Below the pieces are notes generated by a model that was not told where the DNA came from, searched no databases, and worked only from the letters and a program-made list of their open reading frames with translations. The position numbers and the translations under genes are program-made. 64,000 nucleotides of DNA, taken from NCBI GenBank assembly GCA_015063485.1, contig SVUA01000007.1, positions 1-64,000 of the forward strand. The letters run 5' to 3'. Positions 45,155-54,254 of this stretch are shown in pieces (position 1 is the first letter of the stretch; every line of letters begins with the position of its first letter). The stretch comes from Oscillospiraceae bacterium (GTDB taxonomy: Bacteria; Bacillota; Clostridia; Oscillospirales; CAG-272).

Positions 45155-46399
45155 TCATATAGCGATATGTATAGGAAGCCCTTGTGAATATTTCAGATCG
45201 CACTCTCCGCATATTAACGGGAGTAAGTATTTACAGCAATCATCAGTAACGTTATCCTTATTCTCAGTCAAATACTCTTGCGGAACGTATTTAGTCTTAT
45301 TTGCAATTTCCAACACACTTTTAGGTTCAACATTACAATTATAATCCACAGAACCATCACGAACAAAGGTCATCATTACTCCGCTTTCGCCTTGTGATGC
45401 CGCTACAACAGCCGCTTTTCCTATTCTCACAGATTCCTCAATATCCGTCAGTGAAATAAGGTGTCCCGCGCAACGCTGAGGAAGATTAAGCTCTACCGAA
45501 CGCACTTTACAGCCAAGTCGCTCTCTTACCATATTTTCAAGGACCTTTCCCGTTCCCGAAAGATACTTATGGCCGAACACGTCAACGCTTCCGCTTTGAC
45601 TTCCTTCTCCAACATATCTTCCGTCCGCAAATTGAAGTCCTTCCGAAACGGCTATGACCACTCCTGACTTTTCTTTAAACGACTTTTCAATATTATTGAA
45701 AAATAATTCTTCATCAAAAGGACATTCAGGAAGATACACATAATCGGGAGCGCAACCGTCAACTATTCTTCCGATAGCGGAGGAAGCCGTAAGCCAACCC
45801 GCGTCACGTCCCATTATCTCCACAATGGTTACCGATCTTTGCGTATATACCGAACAGTCTCTTACTATTTCTCGAACCGTGGTAGCAATAAATTTAGCCG
45901 CTGAACCAAATCCGGGAGTATGGTCTGTTCCTACAAGGTCGTTATCTATCGTTTTCGGAACGCCTATCAAGCGTATCTCATATTGATTTTTCTTTGAATA
46001 TTCAGACAGCTTTGCCACCGTATCCATAGAATCGTTTCCGCCTATGTAAAAGAAATATCTTATATCGTTCTTCTCGAACACCTCAAATATCTTTTCAAAC
46101 ACAGCGATATCTTTAGGCTCTGTCGAGTGAGGATCGGGAAGCTTTTTTCGACAGCTTCCGAGAGCCGCCGCGGGAGTCTGCTCTAATATTTTCAAGCCTT
46201 CCTCGTCTGCTGCAAGGTCGTCGAGTGCGACAAGTCGCTCACCGAGCAATCCCTCGATACCGTTTCGCATACCGAATATCTTTTCTATACATGAAGCCTC
46301 AAAAGCGCCTCTTATAACACCCGAAAGCGTAGCGTTTATTGCTGCGGTAGGTCCTCCCGACTGTCCTATTACGGCGTTACCCTTCAATATTTTTTCCAT
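45155..46399 (-). CDS. pfp: Phosphofructokinase, PPi-dependent type by motif
   Basis: A 414-residue PfkA-superfamily enzyme that phosphorylates fructose 6-phosphate. The phosphoryl-donor motifs read GGNDS (120-124) and PKTIDND (148-154). The Asp and Lys at these places, instead of two Gly, mark the pyrophosphate-using group. EIMGRDAGWLTA is the sugar-phosphate segment. The ATG at 46399 has AAGGAAGAG at proper distance; an ATG two codons earlier is less likely. Directly upstream of the SDR gene in one operon. Confidence 0.85.
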   Translation of the reverse strand: MEKILKGNAVIGQSGGPTAAINATLSGVIRGAFEASCIEKIFGMRNGIEGLLGERLVALDDLAADEEGLKILEQTPAAALGSCRKKLPDPHSTEPKDIAVFEKIFEVFEKNDIRYFFYIGGNDSMDTVAKLSEYSKKNQYEIRLIGVPKTIDNDLVGTDHTPGFGSAAKFIATTVREIVRDCSVYTQRSVTIVEIMGRDAGWLTASSAIGRIVDGCAPDYVYLPECPFDEELFFNNIEKSFKEKSGVVIAVSEGLQFADGRYVGEGSQSGSVDVFGHKYLSGTGKVLENMVRERLGCKVRSVELNLPQRCAGHLISLTDIEESVRIGKAAVVAASQGESGVMMTFVRDGSVDYNCNVEPKSVLEIANKTKYVPQEYLTENKDNVTDDCCKYLLPLICGECDLKYSQGLPIHIAI

Positions 46400-46449
46400 A
46401 ATCATCTCTTCCTTAACGCAAAAATTCGATCTTTATCGTTTATATTATT

Positions 46450-46478
46450 ATTGTACCACAAAATCCTCATTCTGTCAA
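46450..46478 (-). promoter_or_regulatory. Promoter of the phosphofructokinase-SDR operon
   Basis: TTGACA (46473-46478), 17-bp spacer, TACAAT (46450-46455), with TGG before the -10 box. Confidence 0.85.
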
Positions 46479-46500
46479 TTAAAATGGACTTCCCTTATCG

Positions 46501-46528
46501 GAATTATTCATTTTTTAGAGCATAAAAT
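46501..46528 (+). promoter_or_regulatory. Possible sigma-E-type promoter of sigK
   Basis: GAATTATT (46501-46508) and CATAAAAT (46521-46528) resemble sigma-E boxes, but the spacer is about 2 bp shorter than usual. Tentative; known biology of sigK supports sigma-E control. Confidence 0.3.
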
Positions 46529-46586
46529 TCAAATAAGCGCATTGTCGTCAACAAAACGGCAAACCTGTGCGCTCATAGGAGGCATC

Positions 46587-47270
46587 ATGGTCGGCAATAT
46601 TTTCAATATTTTTTCAAATTTTCTTCATCTGATACTTGGTATCGGCACACAAAAGAACTTTCCTACGCCATTGGAAAGCGAAAAAGAAAAGCAATACTTC
46701 AAAGCCATGGAAAACGGTGATACTCACGCGCGGGAGCAGTTGATATTACACAATCTGCGCCTTGTGTCGCATATCGTCAGAAAATATTACGCATCGGCAA
46801 AAAACCAAGAGGACCTCGTATCAATAGGCACTCTCGGGCTTATAAAGGCGGTAGACACATTTCGAGTATCAAACGGCGCGCGCTTCGCTACATATGCCGC
46901 GCGATGCATACAAAACGAGATACTTATGCATTTCAGAGCGCAAAAAAAGCTCTCGGCAGAGGTATCAGTAAATGACACTATCGATATCGATAGAGACGGG
47001 AATCCATTGACATACATCGACGTCATAAGCTGTGACGAGGATATTCCTCTTGAGATAGGTCGAAAGATATCAGCCGAAAAGGCTCTGCGCTTTGTTGACA
47101 CCGTGCTTGACGAGCGAGAACGACGAATAATCGTAATGCGTTACGGACTCGGCGGCTCTGCGCCGCTCACCCAAAAGCAGGTAGCGGAGCTTTTGAAAAT
47201 ATCGCGCTCCTACGTAAGCCGACTTGAAAAAACAGCTCTCGAAAAGCTAGCTTCGGCAATGGGAGTATAA
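46587..47270 (+). CDS. sigK: Sporulation sigma factor sigma-K (intact)
   Basis: A 227-residue sigma-70-family factor matching B. subtilis SigK. Region 2 (HNLRLVSHIVRKYY; EDLVSIGTLGLIKAVDTF; RFATYAARCIQNEILMHFR) and region 4 (TQKQVAELLKISRSYVSRLEKTALEKL) are complete. The hydrophobic first ~20 residues (MVGNIFNIFSNFLHLILGIG) look like the pro-sequence removed by SpoIVFB. It directs late mother-cell genes. The gene is continuous: no skin-type insertion. The ATG at 46587 follows ATAGGAGGCATC. Confidence 0.92.
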   Translation: MVGNIFNIFSNFLHLILGIGTQKNFPTPLESEKEKQYFKAMENGDTHAREQLILHNLRLVSHIVRKYYASAKNQEDLVSIGTLGLIKAVDTFRVSNGARFATYAARCIQNEILMHFRAQKKLSAEVSVNDTIDIDRDGNPLTYIDVISCDEDIPLEIGRKISAEKALRFVDTVLDERERRIIVMRYGLGGSAPLTQKQVAELLKISRSYVSRLEKTALEKLASAMGV

Positions 47271-47275
47271 AAAAA

Positions 47276-47307
47276 AGACGGTCTTTTTTCAAGACCGTCT
47301 GTTTTTT
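47276..47307. terminator. Terminator after sigK
   Basis: Stem 47276-47285/47291-47300 followed by GTTTTTT. It also precedes the end of the convergent membrane-protein gene. Confidence 0.88.
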
Positions 47308-47830
47308 ATTTAATGAATTTAAATCTATGTCTTAAGTTTATTATATAAAATGTTATCAATCTGGTCAGAGCTATATCGTAAAGAACGAAAGCGACCTCAA
47401 AAAGTACGATGGTGATCGCATATATAAGCAAAGGATCGGTTGCGTTTGGCATCAAAAGAAATTTAACGATCAAAAAGAGTGCGATCAATGAAACGTTGAA
47501 TATAACTTCCTTTAACAGCCACGCTATCGGCTTCTTGAATCTTTCAAGCTTTTCCTTTATTATCGGATAATAGCCAAGAAATACGACATACATAAAGGCG
47601 GGCGTCTTGTTTGGCAACAGTATAAGCGAAAGCACGCCCGTTGATGCAAACACGAGCCACGGAGCTGCTCCGCCATATTCTATAACAGCAAAGATACAAA
47701 GCAGTGAAGCGAGTGCCGCCATAGCGATATCCATTACCTCTACCACCGAGCCAAGCAAAAGAAGAACAACGCCAAGTGCGCAGAGCATAGCGCACACGGT
47801 CAATCTTTTAGTATTGTTTTTTTGTGCCAT
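47306..47830 (-). CDS. Hypothetical membrane protein (five to six TM helices)
   Basis: A 174-residue hydrophobic protein (CAMLCALGVVLLLLGSVVEVMDIAM as first helices; YVVFLGYYPIIKEKLERFKKPIAW centrally; IALFLIVKFLL). The pattern resembles substrate-binding S components of energy-coupling transporters, but no vitamin-specific motif is seen. The start at 47830 has AGGTGCTCGAT in front. Third gene of a DUF5685-DnaJ-membrane protein operon. Confidence 0.65.
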   Translation of the reverse strand: MAQKNNTKRLTVCAMLCALGVVLLLLGSVVEVMDIAMAALASLLCIFAVIEYGGAAPWLVFASTGVLSLILLPNKTPAFMYVVFLGYYPIIKEKLERFKKPIAWLLKEVIFNVSLIALFLIVKFLLMPNATDPLLIYAITIVLFEVAFVLYDIALTRLITFYIINLRHRFKFIK

Positions 47831-47842
47831 ATCGAGCACCTA

Positions 47843-48478
47843 TCAGCAGCAGGAAATAAGGTCTCCGCCACAGCACTCGCAGCAACAGTCAGCGCAAAGG
47901 AGTCCCGAACATATGTCACATCCCGAGCATCCGCCTGAACCCGACGTCTGATATCCGCCGCCGTAACCACCGGCGCGTGAGCGAAGTCTCTCCTGCGCCG
48001 CTCTGTACTCTCGGTTATAAGGATCCATCGAGCAAGCGGTGTCAAAATATCTCTGCGCGTCAACGTATCTGTTGCGCTTTATCATAACGCACCCCATAAG
48101 GAAATGCCACTCGGCAACTCTGTCGCCCTCGTGCACCTCATTAAGAAGTCTTTCCGCCTCTGCGTCGTTACCCATATTAAGCAATCTTCTTATCTCGTTA
48201 TAGCGAGGATTTCCCGAAGCGGACGAAGAGCCCGCGTAGGAGCCTCCGTTGTTGTTATATCCGCCTTGATTACCTGTATGCGCACCGTTTTCGCGTTGAT
48301 TTTTTATCTCCTCGTAAGCGGCGTTAACTTCCTTCATCTTCTCACTTGCAAGGTCGGCAAGGTCGCTGTCGCGGTACTTGTCGGGGTGATACTTACGCGC
48401 AAGATTGCGGTAGGCTTTCTTTATTTCTTCATCTGTCGCGTCGGGCGATACCCCGAGCACCTTATATGGATCAGTCAT
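47843..48478 (-). CDS. DnaJ-domain protein with Cys-rich tail
   Basis: A 211-residue protein. Residues 1-~70 are a J domain ([26 protein letters not shown] at 31-33), which would stimulate an Hsp70. Residues ~85-160 are a helical, TPR-like repeat ([23 protein letters not shown]...). The last ~30 residues hold 11 cysteines (CSGCDIC...CCCECC...SCC), unlike the zinc fingers of true DnaJ. It overlaps the DUF5685 gene by 8 bp, so the products likely act together. Confidence 0.85.
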   Translation of the reverse strand: MTDPYKVLGVSPDATDEEIKKAYRNLARKYHPDKYRDSDLADLASEKMKEVNAAYEEIKNQRENGAHTGNQGGYNNNGGSYAGSSSASGNPRYNEIRRLLNMGNDAEAERLLNEVHEGDRVAEWHFLMGCVMIKRNRYVDAQRYFDTACSMDPYNREYRAAQERLRSRAGGYGGGYQTSGSGGCSGCDICSGLLCADCCCECCGGDLISCC

Positions 48479-49370
48479 CTGTAAGTCCGTCCTTTCGGTT
48501 TTTTAGTTTCTTTTTTTCATCTGAACCGCAAAGTATCTCTCTGACCTTGGCGGGACAGCCTATATATAGTATGTTGCAAATTATATTTTGTACCATCTCA
48601 TTGTCAAAATCTATAAGGTCGATAGCCGCCTCTACGTCGCACAATTCGTTTTTAAGCGCGTCCTCCATAGACATAAGCGATTCTTTTTTCGGCATTCCAT
48701 CGTAAAGAAGGAGAAAAGGATTGTATCTTTCTTTTTTTGCGTCGTCCTCAAGGTCGTCGAGCGCGTCTATTATATAGATCCATTTACCAACTCCCTTGCC
48801 AACCGTAGAAGCGATACGCGCGTCGCAGCCTTCAAGTCCATACGATACTATATCCGCAAGAATATCTCCAAACACCTCGGCAGGCGCGTCAACGCTCGCC
48901 ATCTTCTGCGCTTCAAGCTCGGAAAGCTTACGAAGATCTTGCGCAATACGCGTGTCAAGCTCGGAAAGCCCTGCGCGGAGCGCCTTTTTCCGAGCGCGTG
49001 TCACAAATGGCTTTGCCAAAAGAGCTCGTATTTTCTTAAATCCCTTTTCGTCTGCAAGATCGTCCATTATCTTATGATAATTCAAAAGTGCCGCCGCGTT
49101 TGCGCAATATTCGAGCGCGGGATTTCTACGCATTGAATTTCTTTTCTTCAAAGGGTGAGCAAGACAACGCTTTTGTTCAAAGGATACGGGAGTCTTTTCC
49201 ATTCCTATCCTGAACATTGCCAAAAAAACGAAGTCGTAATTAAGCGTCATACGAGAGCATTGTCCCGTGCATTTTCCCATTGACCGACAAAGACCGCAAT
49301 ACGCACCTTTATAATATTCGTACTCCTTGACCTTCAGCTCGGGACTGTTCACCTTTACGTATCCAAACAC
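48471..49370 (-). CDS. DUF5685 family protein
   Basis: A 299-residue protein of the DUF5685 family ([40 protein letters not shown] in parts). The N-terminal CxxC and further Cys, then a helical body ([15 protein letters not shown]), suggest a metal or cofactor site; function unknown. The start is the GTG at 49370, because the family begins FGYVK and GGAGGTG lies in front. It begins an operon with the DnaJ-like and membrane proteins. Confidence 0.82.
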   Translation of the reverse strand: MFGYVKVNSPELKVKEYEYYKGAYCGLCRSMGKCTGQCSRMTLNYDFVFLAMFRIGMEKTPVSFEQKRCLAHPLKKRNSMRRNPALEYCANAAALLNYHKIMDDLADEKGFKKIRALLAKPFVTRARKKALRAGLSELDTRIAQDLRKLSELEAQKMASVDAPAEVFGDILADIVSYGLEGCDARIASTVGKGVGKWIYIIDALDDLEDDAKKERYNPFLLLYDGMPKKESLMSMEDALKNELCDVEAAIDLIDFDNEMVQNIICNILYIGCPAKVREILCGSDEKKKLKNRKDGLTDD

Positions 49371-49413
49371 GGACGAACACCTCCAAAAAGCAAAATAGGA
49401 CACTATCCATTTA

Positions 49414-49442
49414 ATAATATCGCAAATGAGAGAAAATTACAA
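49414..49442 (-). promoter_or_regulatory. Promoter of the DUF5685-DnaJ operon
   Basis: TTGTAA (49437-49442), 17-bp spacer, TATTAT (49414-49419) on the minus strand. Confidence 0.6.
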
Positions 49443-49515
49443 TACTTTTTTGTAAACATTTTTAATAAAATGTAAATATTCGCATATTTTTTCAAAAAAT
49501 ATGTCTTTTGAAACA

Positions 49516-49563
49516 AAAAAGACTGCTTTTCGGCAGTGTTTTGCCAAATTAAACAGTCTTTTT
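49516..49563 (-). terminator. Terminator of the acyl-ACP thioesterase gene
   Basis: AAAAAGACTG (49516-49525) pairs with CAGTCTTTTT (49554-49563) around an inner GGCA/TGCC hairpin. Confidence 0.85.
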
Positions 49564-49570
49564 ATAAATA

Positions 49571-50293
49571 TTATTCCTCTTTCAAAACGACCTGTGCCTC
49601 AAGGCAAACATCGCCCGCGGTATTAAACGTGCGAAAATAATATATTCCGTCCTTTTCACAGCCATTGATCGAAACGGTATCCTCAAACGCCGCCTCGCGC
49701 AAAAACGAAAGCGTCATACCCTTGATCTTTTCTATCTTATCTATCGGCATATGATCGCAGAGCATATCGGGATATCGCGTATTATTCATATGCATATTAT
49801 TATCGATATCCGAGTAAAGTATTTTCTTTGTACCAAGTTCGCAAAGCTCTCTGTCATCTGGCAACTTAAATCTTTTCGGCAGATCAAGTGTGAGTGGCTC
49901 TTCGTCCTCAAATTCAAATCCGCAATCCTCTATGCGACAAATAGTTTTATTTCTGATATCAACGAGTGCCCATACAGTATGCGCTTCGGCTATTATCTCT
50001 TCTCCGCGCAATATCCTGAAGCATCTGATAAATGAAAATCCCTTTGACGCGCAGGTCCACGTTTGAACGTCTATCTCCTCGTATGCGCGAAGCGGCATAT
50101 ATATATAAAGCGATATTTTACTAAGGATAAACGCAAGATTTCTATCGCTGCGCAAATTTCCAAGAGAATAACCGCTTGAGGCTATGTGCGCGCTTGAGGT
50201 CTCCTGCATATAAACAAGCAGTCTGGACGCACGTACCGCGCGGTCGATGCCCGTATCATGCCAATTAGTTGTGTAACGTCGTGTAAATTTCAT
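49571..50293 (-). CDS. Acyl-ACP thioesterase
   Basis: A 240-residue double-hotdog thioesterase (MKFTRRYTTNWHDTGIDRAVRASRLL; SDIDNNMHMNNTRYPDMLCD is the catalytic Asn/His segment). It releases fatty acids from acyl carrier protein. The ATG at 50293 has GGAG just in front, while the frame's earlier ATGs overlap that site. It follows the MazF gene by about 100 nt. Confidence 0.87.
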   Translation of the reverse strand: MKFTRRYTTNWHDTGIDRAVRASRLLVYMQETSSAHIASSGYSLGNLRSDRNLAFILSKISLYIYMPLRAYEEIDVQTWTCASKGFSFIRCFRILRGEEIIAEAHTVWALVDIRNKTICRIEDCGFEFEDEEPLTLDLPKRFKLPDDRELCELGTKKILYSDIDNNMHMNNTRYPDMLCDHMPIDKIEKIKGMTLSFLREAAFEDTVSINGCEKDGIYYFRTFNTAGDVCLEAQVVLKEE

Positions 50294-50392
50294 AATTTGC
50301 TCCATCATTACGATTGTTTATTATAAAAATGATACCACAAAATAATGAACATTTTAGGGCAAAAAAGAAAATATTTTTAATTATCTTTATTT

Positions 50393-50830
50393 TTAAGTTA
50401 TTGAAGTACCGTCCGCCGTAGGCGCCACCGCGCCGTTTTGTTGCGTTTGAAGTATCGGAGATGCCGTAGGCGCTACGCCAAGCGTCTGACCGAGTCCAAA
50501 GCTTACGGCTATGGCGGCATTCACCTCGTTCATCATATCGTCGTCGAGATGTCCCATCTTCTCCTTAAGTCTGCGCTTATCAAGCGTTCTTATCTGTTCC
50601 AAAAGTATTACCGAGTCCTTTGCAAGTCCGACCTTGTCCGCATAAACGTCAATATGGGTCGGCAACCGAGTCTTGCCCATTCTTGAGGTGATAGCCGCCG
50701 CAATAACGGTAGGGCTGTAACGGTTACCAATATCATTTTGAATTATCAAAACAGGACGAAGTCCGCCTTGCTCCGAGCCGACCACGGGACTGAGATCGGC
50801 ATAATAAATATCTCCGCGTTTTACGCTCAT
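50393..50830 (-). CDS. MazF/NdoA-family endoribonuclease toxin
   Basis: A 145-residue PemK/MazF protein ([21 protein letters not shown]). R25, T48 and R50 match catalytic residues of EndoA, and the core ends near residue 115. The last ~30 residues are a low-complexity Ala/Pro/Thr/Gln tail ([17 protein letters not shown]). It would cut specific mRNA sites. No antitoxin gene is seen directly upstream, which is common for the clostridial chromosomal copy. Confidence 0.88.
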   Translation of the reverse strand: MSVKRGDIYYADLSPVVGSEQGGLRPVLIIQNDIGNRYSPTVIAAAITSRMGKTRLPTHIDVYADKVGLAKDSVILLEQIRTLDKRRLKEKMGHLDDDMMNEVNAAIAVSFGLGQTLGVAPTASPILQTQQNGAVAPTADGTSIT

Positions 50831-50982
50831 TTCATTTCACACTCCAAATACTGTTTTTCCGTACATGTATATTTTTACCGTGACTTCATCTTCTTAAACA
50901 CGGATACAAATAATTTACGGGTGGAATTTTTAGCCTATTCTGAAGCTTCCGCCTCGTTAACAGTATATGAAGATACAAAGAG

Positions 50983-51013
50983 CCTTGGCAAACTCTATGT
51001 TTGCCAAGGCTGA
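50983..51013 (-). terminator. Terminator after the large CvpA-like gene
   Basis: AGCCTTGGCAAAC pairs with GTTTGCCAAGGCT (about 50983-50995/51001-51013). The T tract is moderate. Confidence 0.7.
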
Positions 51014-51027
51014 AATTATCATTATAA

Positions 51028-53496
51028 TTATGCTGCTTTTACAACGCCGTTTGCGGTAATGTTGACCTCAACGTTTATAAGCGCCGCAAGTGCAACTATG
51101 CTTCTATCGAAGTTAGGATCTGCCTTTTCTTCAGCGGTAGCATTCTGCCACTTGTTGTTGAGCGCGTTAACAAGATCGTTAGTCTCGCTTTCGTTCAAGG
51201 TTCTCTCGGAGTTCAAGGGGTCAAGCTGAGGAGTATCGCCCTCTCCGTAAACGTGATCGATTATCGTCTGAGATACGACTTGAGAATCCATCATATCGTT
51301 TACGTACTGCTCAGCGGTAACGCCCGTAGCACTTTCCTCTCCGAATACCGTTTCATGAGAGCTATCTATATTCATAGCAGTATTAAGCACGTTGTTTACC
51401 GCTGCCGTCTCTTTTTCGAGCTGCTCGTCGGACATTCCCGCTTCCTTTGCATCTCCAAGACCGCCAAGCATATCGGACATCATGCTCGAAGCAGGCTCTG
51501 CGCTCTTTTCGGGCACACCGTTCTCCTTCATAACGCTCGGCGTTGTAACGGTTTGCATGGTCTTTGCGCTCTCGGGCGTAAGATCCTTCAAAAGCGTACT
51601 TACAGCTTCTTTAGAATCACCCTTGTTGGAAACAACCTGAAGTACGTCGACCGTTTGACCAAGTGTCCTCATTTGCACGGTATAACTACCCTTCTTTGCT
51701 CCGCTATTAATAGAGTCTGCTATATCAGTAGCTTGAATATGGTCAAATCCAACGTTTTTGCTTACCTTATCGGATTGAAGAATAGCTACAAGCAAAGTTT
51801 CCGTACAATCCACACCAACCGTCTCGGTCTCCGCAAACGCATCAAGCACAGGACCTAACTCCATAACAGTCGTTACAGTATCGTTATTTTCCTTAAGCTG
51901 ATCCGAAAGAGTTACTACCGAATGTAAAGCCTTTGCAAGCTTTACTGCCTCTGCCGCTTTATCGGTTATCTCATGATCCTTAAGATCTATATCGACAGCA
52001 GTAACGAGAACGCTCTTTTCGCAGAAGTCATCTTTGGACAGGATTATCTCCTGCTCCGCAAGCCACTTTGTCATATCAGCACCGTTTGCATCCGCAACAG
52101 CGGCAGCCTTCATGTTATCATCGCTTACCTTTATGCCGTACTTATCAAAGAGCTTTTTATACTCAGTCTGTGCGTTTGCGATAGCCTCTTCGTTAGAAGG
52201 ATCTGTACCTGCGTCTATATTTGCAAGATCAGCAAGGAAGTCCTCGTATAAACCATCCATATCGTGACGGATCTCAAGAGAATCGCAGAGCACCTCTACG
52301 CCGTAATTCATAAGTCCGCCGACTACTCCGTCAAGATGATCGTTGTCGAGAAGCTCAAACAATATCTTTTGTGTAACGTCTTCGTTTTCAAGAACCGAAA
52401 TGAAGTTGCTCTTTACATCGTCAAAAGCTTCTGCTTCAACGATACAAGCGATAATATTCGCGATGGTATGGGCGTCCATTTTTACGGTTTCAACATTGCT
52501 ATCGTCAAAGGTCTTGTACAATTCCTTTGCAATACCGTCTGAATTTTTACCCAAAGAAGGAGCTTTTACACCTGCAAACTCTTCGCCCTCGCTCCAACTG
52601 CCCGAAGCAGAATCGAGAAGCTCCGCAGTAGCTGCGGGAAGGAATTTCGTTTCCTCAAAGGCATCTCCGACCTCGCGAACGACACTTGCCGCTTCCGCGC
52701 GGTTGATATTCTTATCTTTTACTGCATGAACGGCTTCTCCGATAGCTGTAATAAGCTTCGTCTCGGTCGTCAGATCGGATTTTTGACCCCCAAGCTCATA
52801 GCTTGTCATATTAGCGACCAAAATGTCTCCGCCAAGCGTTTTTACCGTCTTTGTTCCAATATTTTCACAAGCAGCGTCGGTGACCTCGGCAACGGTAGTG
52901 AATACTTCGTCATCGCTTCCGATCATCATCATAACACCGTTAGCTACCGTAACGTACGCCGTGATAGGCGCTGCCAATACGATAAACAAGCAAAGAGCGT
53001 AAACTCCGCCGAGAGCCATACCGACAATGCCGCCCTTTTTGTTTTTCAAAAGTTTCTTCTTGGAAAGCTTTTTGCCCTTTGCATCGCGAAGAACCTCATC
53101 AGTATCGTTCTTGCTTGTTATCTTCTTGAGCGCATATGCCAAAGAAGGTACGAACAGACCGATTATACCGCGGACGATCGTAAAGATAAAATAAAACATT
53201 ATCGGAGCGACAAACATCGCAATGAACGCACCTATCAATCCCGAAGCGGAGGGCATTGCGCTAAATGCCTGCGCCATATCCTCAGGCAGCAATTTGAGCA
53301 CTTCCTTCAAAACGATCTCTCCCAATTTTTTTCCGAGGAATGCCGAAGCTATGACCGCAATAACAGCGGAAGCAACTACGTTCACAAGACGAAACGCCGA
53401 ATATTGCCACGCATACTGCCGTCCCTTAATTACCCCGCAGAGAACGGAAATCACCATCCATCCGATAATAACTCCCGAAACTATCCAAAAAATCAT
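51028..53496 (-). CDS. Large CvpA-like membrane protein with long extracytoplasmic domain
   Basis: An 822-residue protein. The N-terminal ~185 residues hold four or five TM helices of a CvpA-like kind (IFWIVSGVIIGWMVISVLCGVIKGRQYAW; IGAFIAMFVAPIMFYFIFTIVRG; VYALCLFIVLAAPITAYVTVA). A basic KKLSKKKLLKNKKGG loop sits among them. The remaining ~630 residues are soluble, acidic, helical and Ala/Asp/Glu-rich, with no domain I know. True CvpA is only ~165 residues. The ATG follows AAAAGGAGATTTTTTGAC. Function unknown. Confidence 0.7.
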   Translation of the reverse strand: MIFWIVSGVIIGWMVISVLCGVIKGRQYAWQYSAFRLVNVVASAVIAVIASAFLGKKLGEIVLKEVLKLLPEDMAQAFSAMPSASGLIGAFIAMFVAPIMFYFIFTIVRGIIGLFVPSLAYALKKITSKNDTDEVLRDAKGKKLSKKKLLKNKKGGIVGMALGGVYALCLFIVLAAPITAYVTVANGVMMMIGSDDEVFTTVAEVTDAACENIGTKTVKTLGGDILVANMTSYELGGQKSDLTTETKLITAIGEAVHAVKDKNINRAEAASVVREVGDAFEETKFLPAATAELLDSASGSWSEGEEFAGVKAPSLGKNSDGIAKELYKTFDDSNVETVKMDAHTIANIIACIVEAEAFDDVKSNFISVLENEDVTQKILFELLDNDHLDGVVGGLMNYGVEVLCDSLEIRHDMDGLYEDFLADLANIDAGTDPSNEEAIANAQTEYKKLFDKYGIKVSDDNMKAAAVADANGADMTKWLAEQEIILSKDDFCEKSVLVTAVDIDLKDHEITDKAAEAVKLAKALHSVVTLSDQLKENNDTVTTVMELGPVLDAFAETETVGVDCTETLLVAILQSDKVSKNVGFDHIQATDIADSINSGAKKGSYTVQMRTLGQTVDVLQVVSNKGDSKEAVSTLLKDLTPESAKTMQTVTTPSVMKENGVPEKSAEPASSMMSDMLGGLGDAKEAGMSDEQLEKETAAVNNVLNTAMNIDSSHETVFGEESATGVTAEQYVNDMMDSQVVSQTIIDHVYGEGDTPQLDPLNSERTLNESETNDLVNALNNKWQNATAEEKADPNFDRSIVALAALINVEVNITANGVVKAA

Positions 53497-53547
53497 GTCA
53501 AAAAATCTCCTTTTTATTTTTTACGGCTTCTGCCGAGAAATACTTGA

Positions 53548-54132
53548 TCATTTACCGCAATATCTATGATAATCCTCGGAAAGCAATGCACATATTCCAA
53601 CCGTACGGTACTTCCCTTTGACGAGCATAGATTCTCGTCTGAAGCCCTCGAAACTCATACCCAGCTTATCCATCACATGCAAAGACGCGCGATTCCCCTC
53701 CATAAATTTTGCCTCTATCCTATGAAGTCCTATAACGTCAAAGCCAAATCTCAAAGCTTCGCTTGCCGCCTCCGTGCCATATCCCTTACCGTGAAAATCG
53801 GGATTCAATACATATCCTATTTCTCCCACGTTGTTAGGCATATCGATACGAGTGAAGCCGCAAGTTCCTATCATTTTTCCGCTTGACCTTTCGATCACCG
53901 CCCAATCGTAGAAATCTCCGACGTCATAACGTGTCTCTATATACTTAAGATATTCCCTCGTATAAGACACTGATCGATGCGGCGACCACAAAAGATAAGT
54001 CGTTACATCCTCTCTTTGCGCGTAATCAAACATATCGTTTGCATCGCTCTCCTTCATCGGACGCAAGATAAGACGCTCTGTCCTAAGAGTTGGCATAGCC
54101 GAAAAAATCTTATAAATTTTTTCGCGTTTCAT
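53548..54132 (-). CDS. RimJ/RimL-type GNAT acetyltransferase
   Basis: A 194-residue GNAT (PTLRTERLILRPMKESDANDMFDYA; EIGYVLNPDFHGKGYGTEA is the acetyl-CoA loop; EGNRASLHVMDKLGMSFEGFRRE). It may acetylate a ribosomal protein N-terminus or a small molecule. It starts behind GGGAGATGCGAGT. Confidence 0.9.
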   Translation of the reverse strand: MKREKIYKIFSAMPTLRTERLILRPMKESDANDMFDYAQREDVTTYLLWSPHRSVSYTREYLKYIETRYDVGDFYDWAVIERSSGKMIGTCGFTRIDMPNNVGEIGYVLNPDFHGKGYGTEAASEALRFGFDVIGLHRIEAKFMEGNRASLHVMDKLGMSFEGFRRESMLVKGKYRTVGICALLSEDYHRYCGK

Positions 54133-54179
54133 ACTCGCATCTCCCTTTTTATATCAATAAGCGAAACCATTACATTTTA

Positions 54180-54208
54180 ATTATAATACAACCATGAAAA
54201 AATTTCAA
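54180..54208 (-). promoter_or_regulatory. Promoter of the RimJ-type gene
   Basis: TTGAAA (54203-54208), 17-bp spacer, TATAAT (54180-54185) on the minus strand. Confidence 0.75.
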
Positions 54209-54254
54209 GTGTTTTAGGAAAATATATTCATATAACGTATATTTTTCCGCATTT

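Noticed and set aside
46542..46586. Upstream extension of sigK
   Set aside because: The frame is open, but AGGAGGCATC directly before the ATG at 46587 and the family pro-sequence place the start there.
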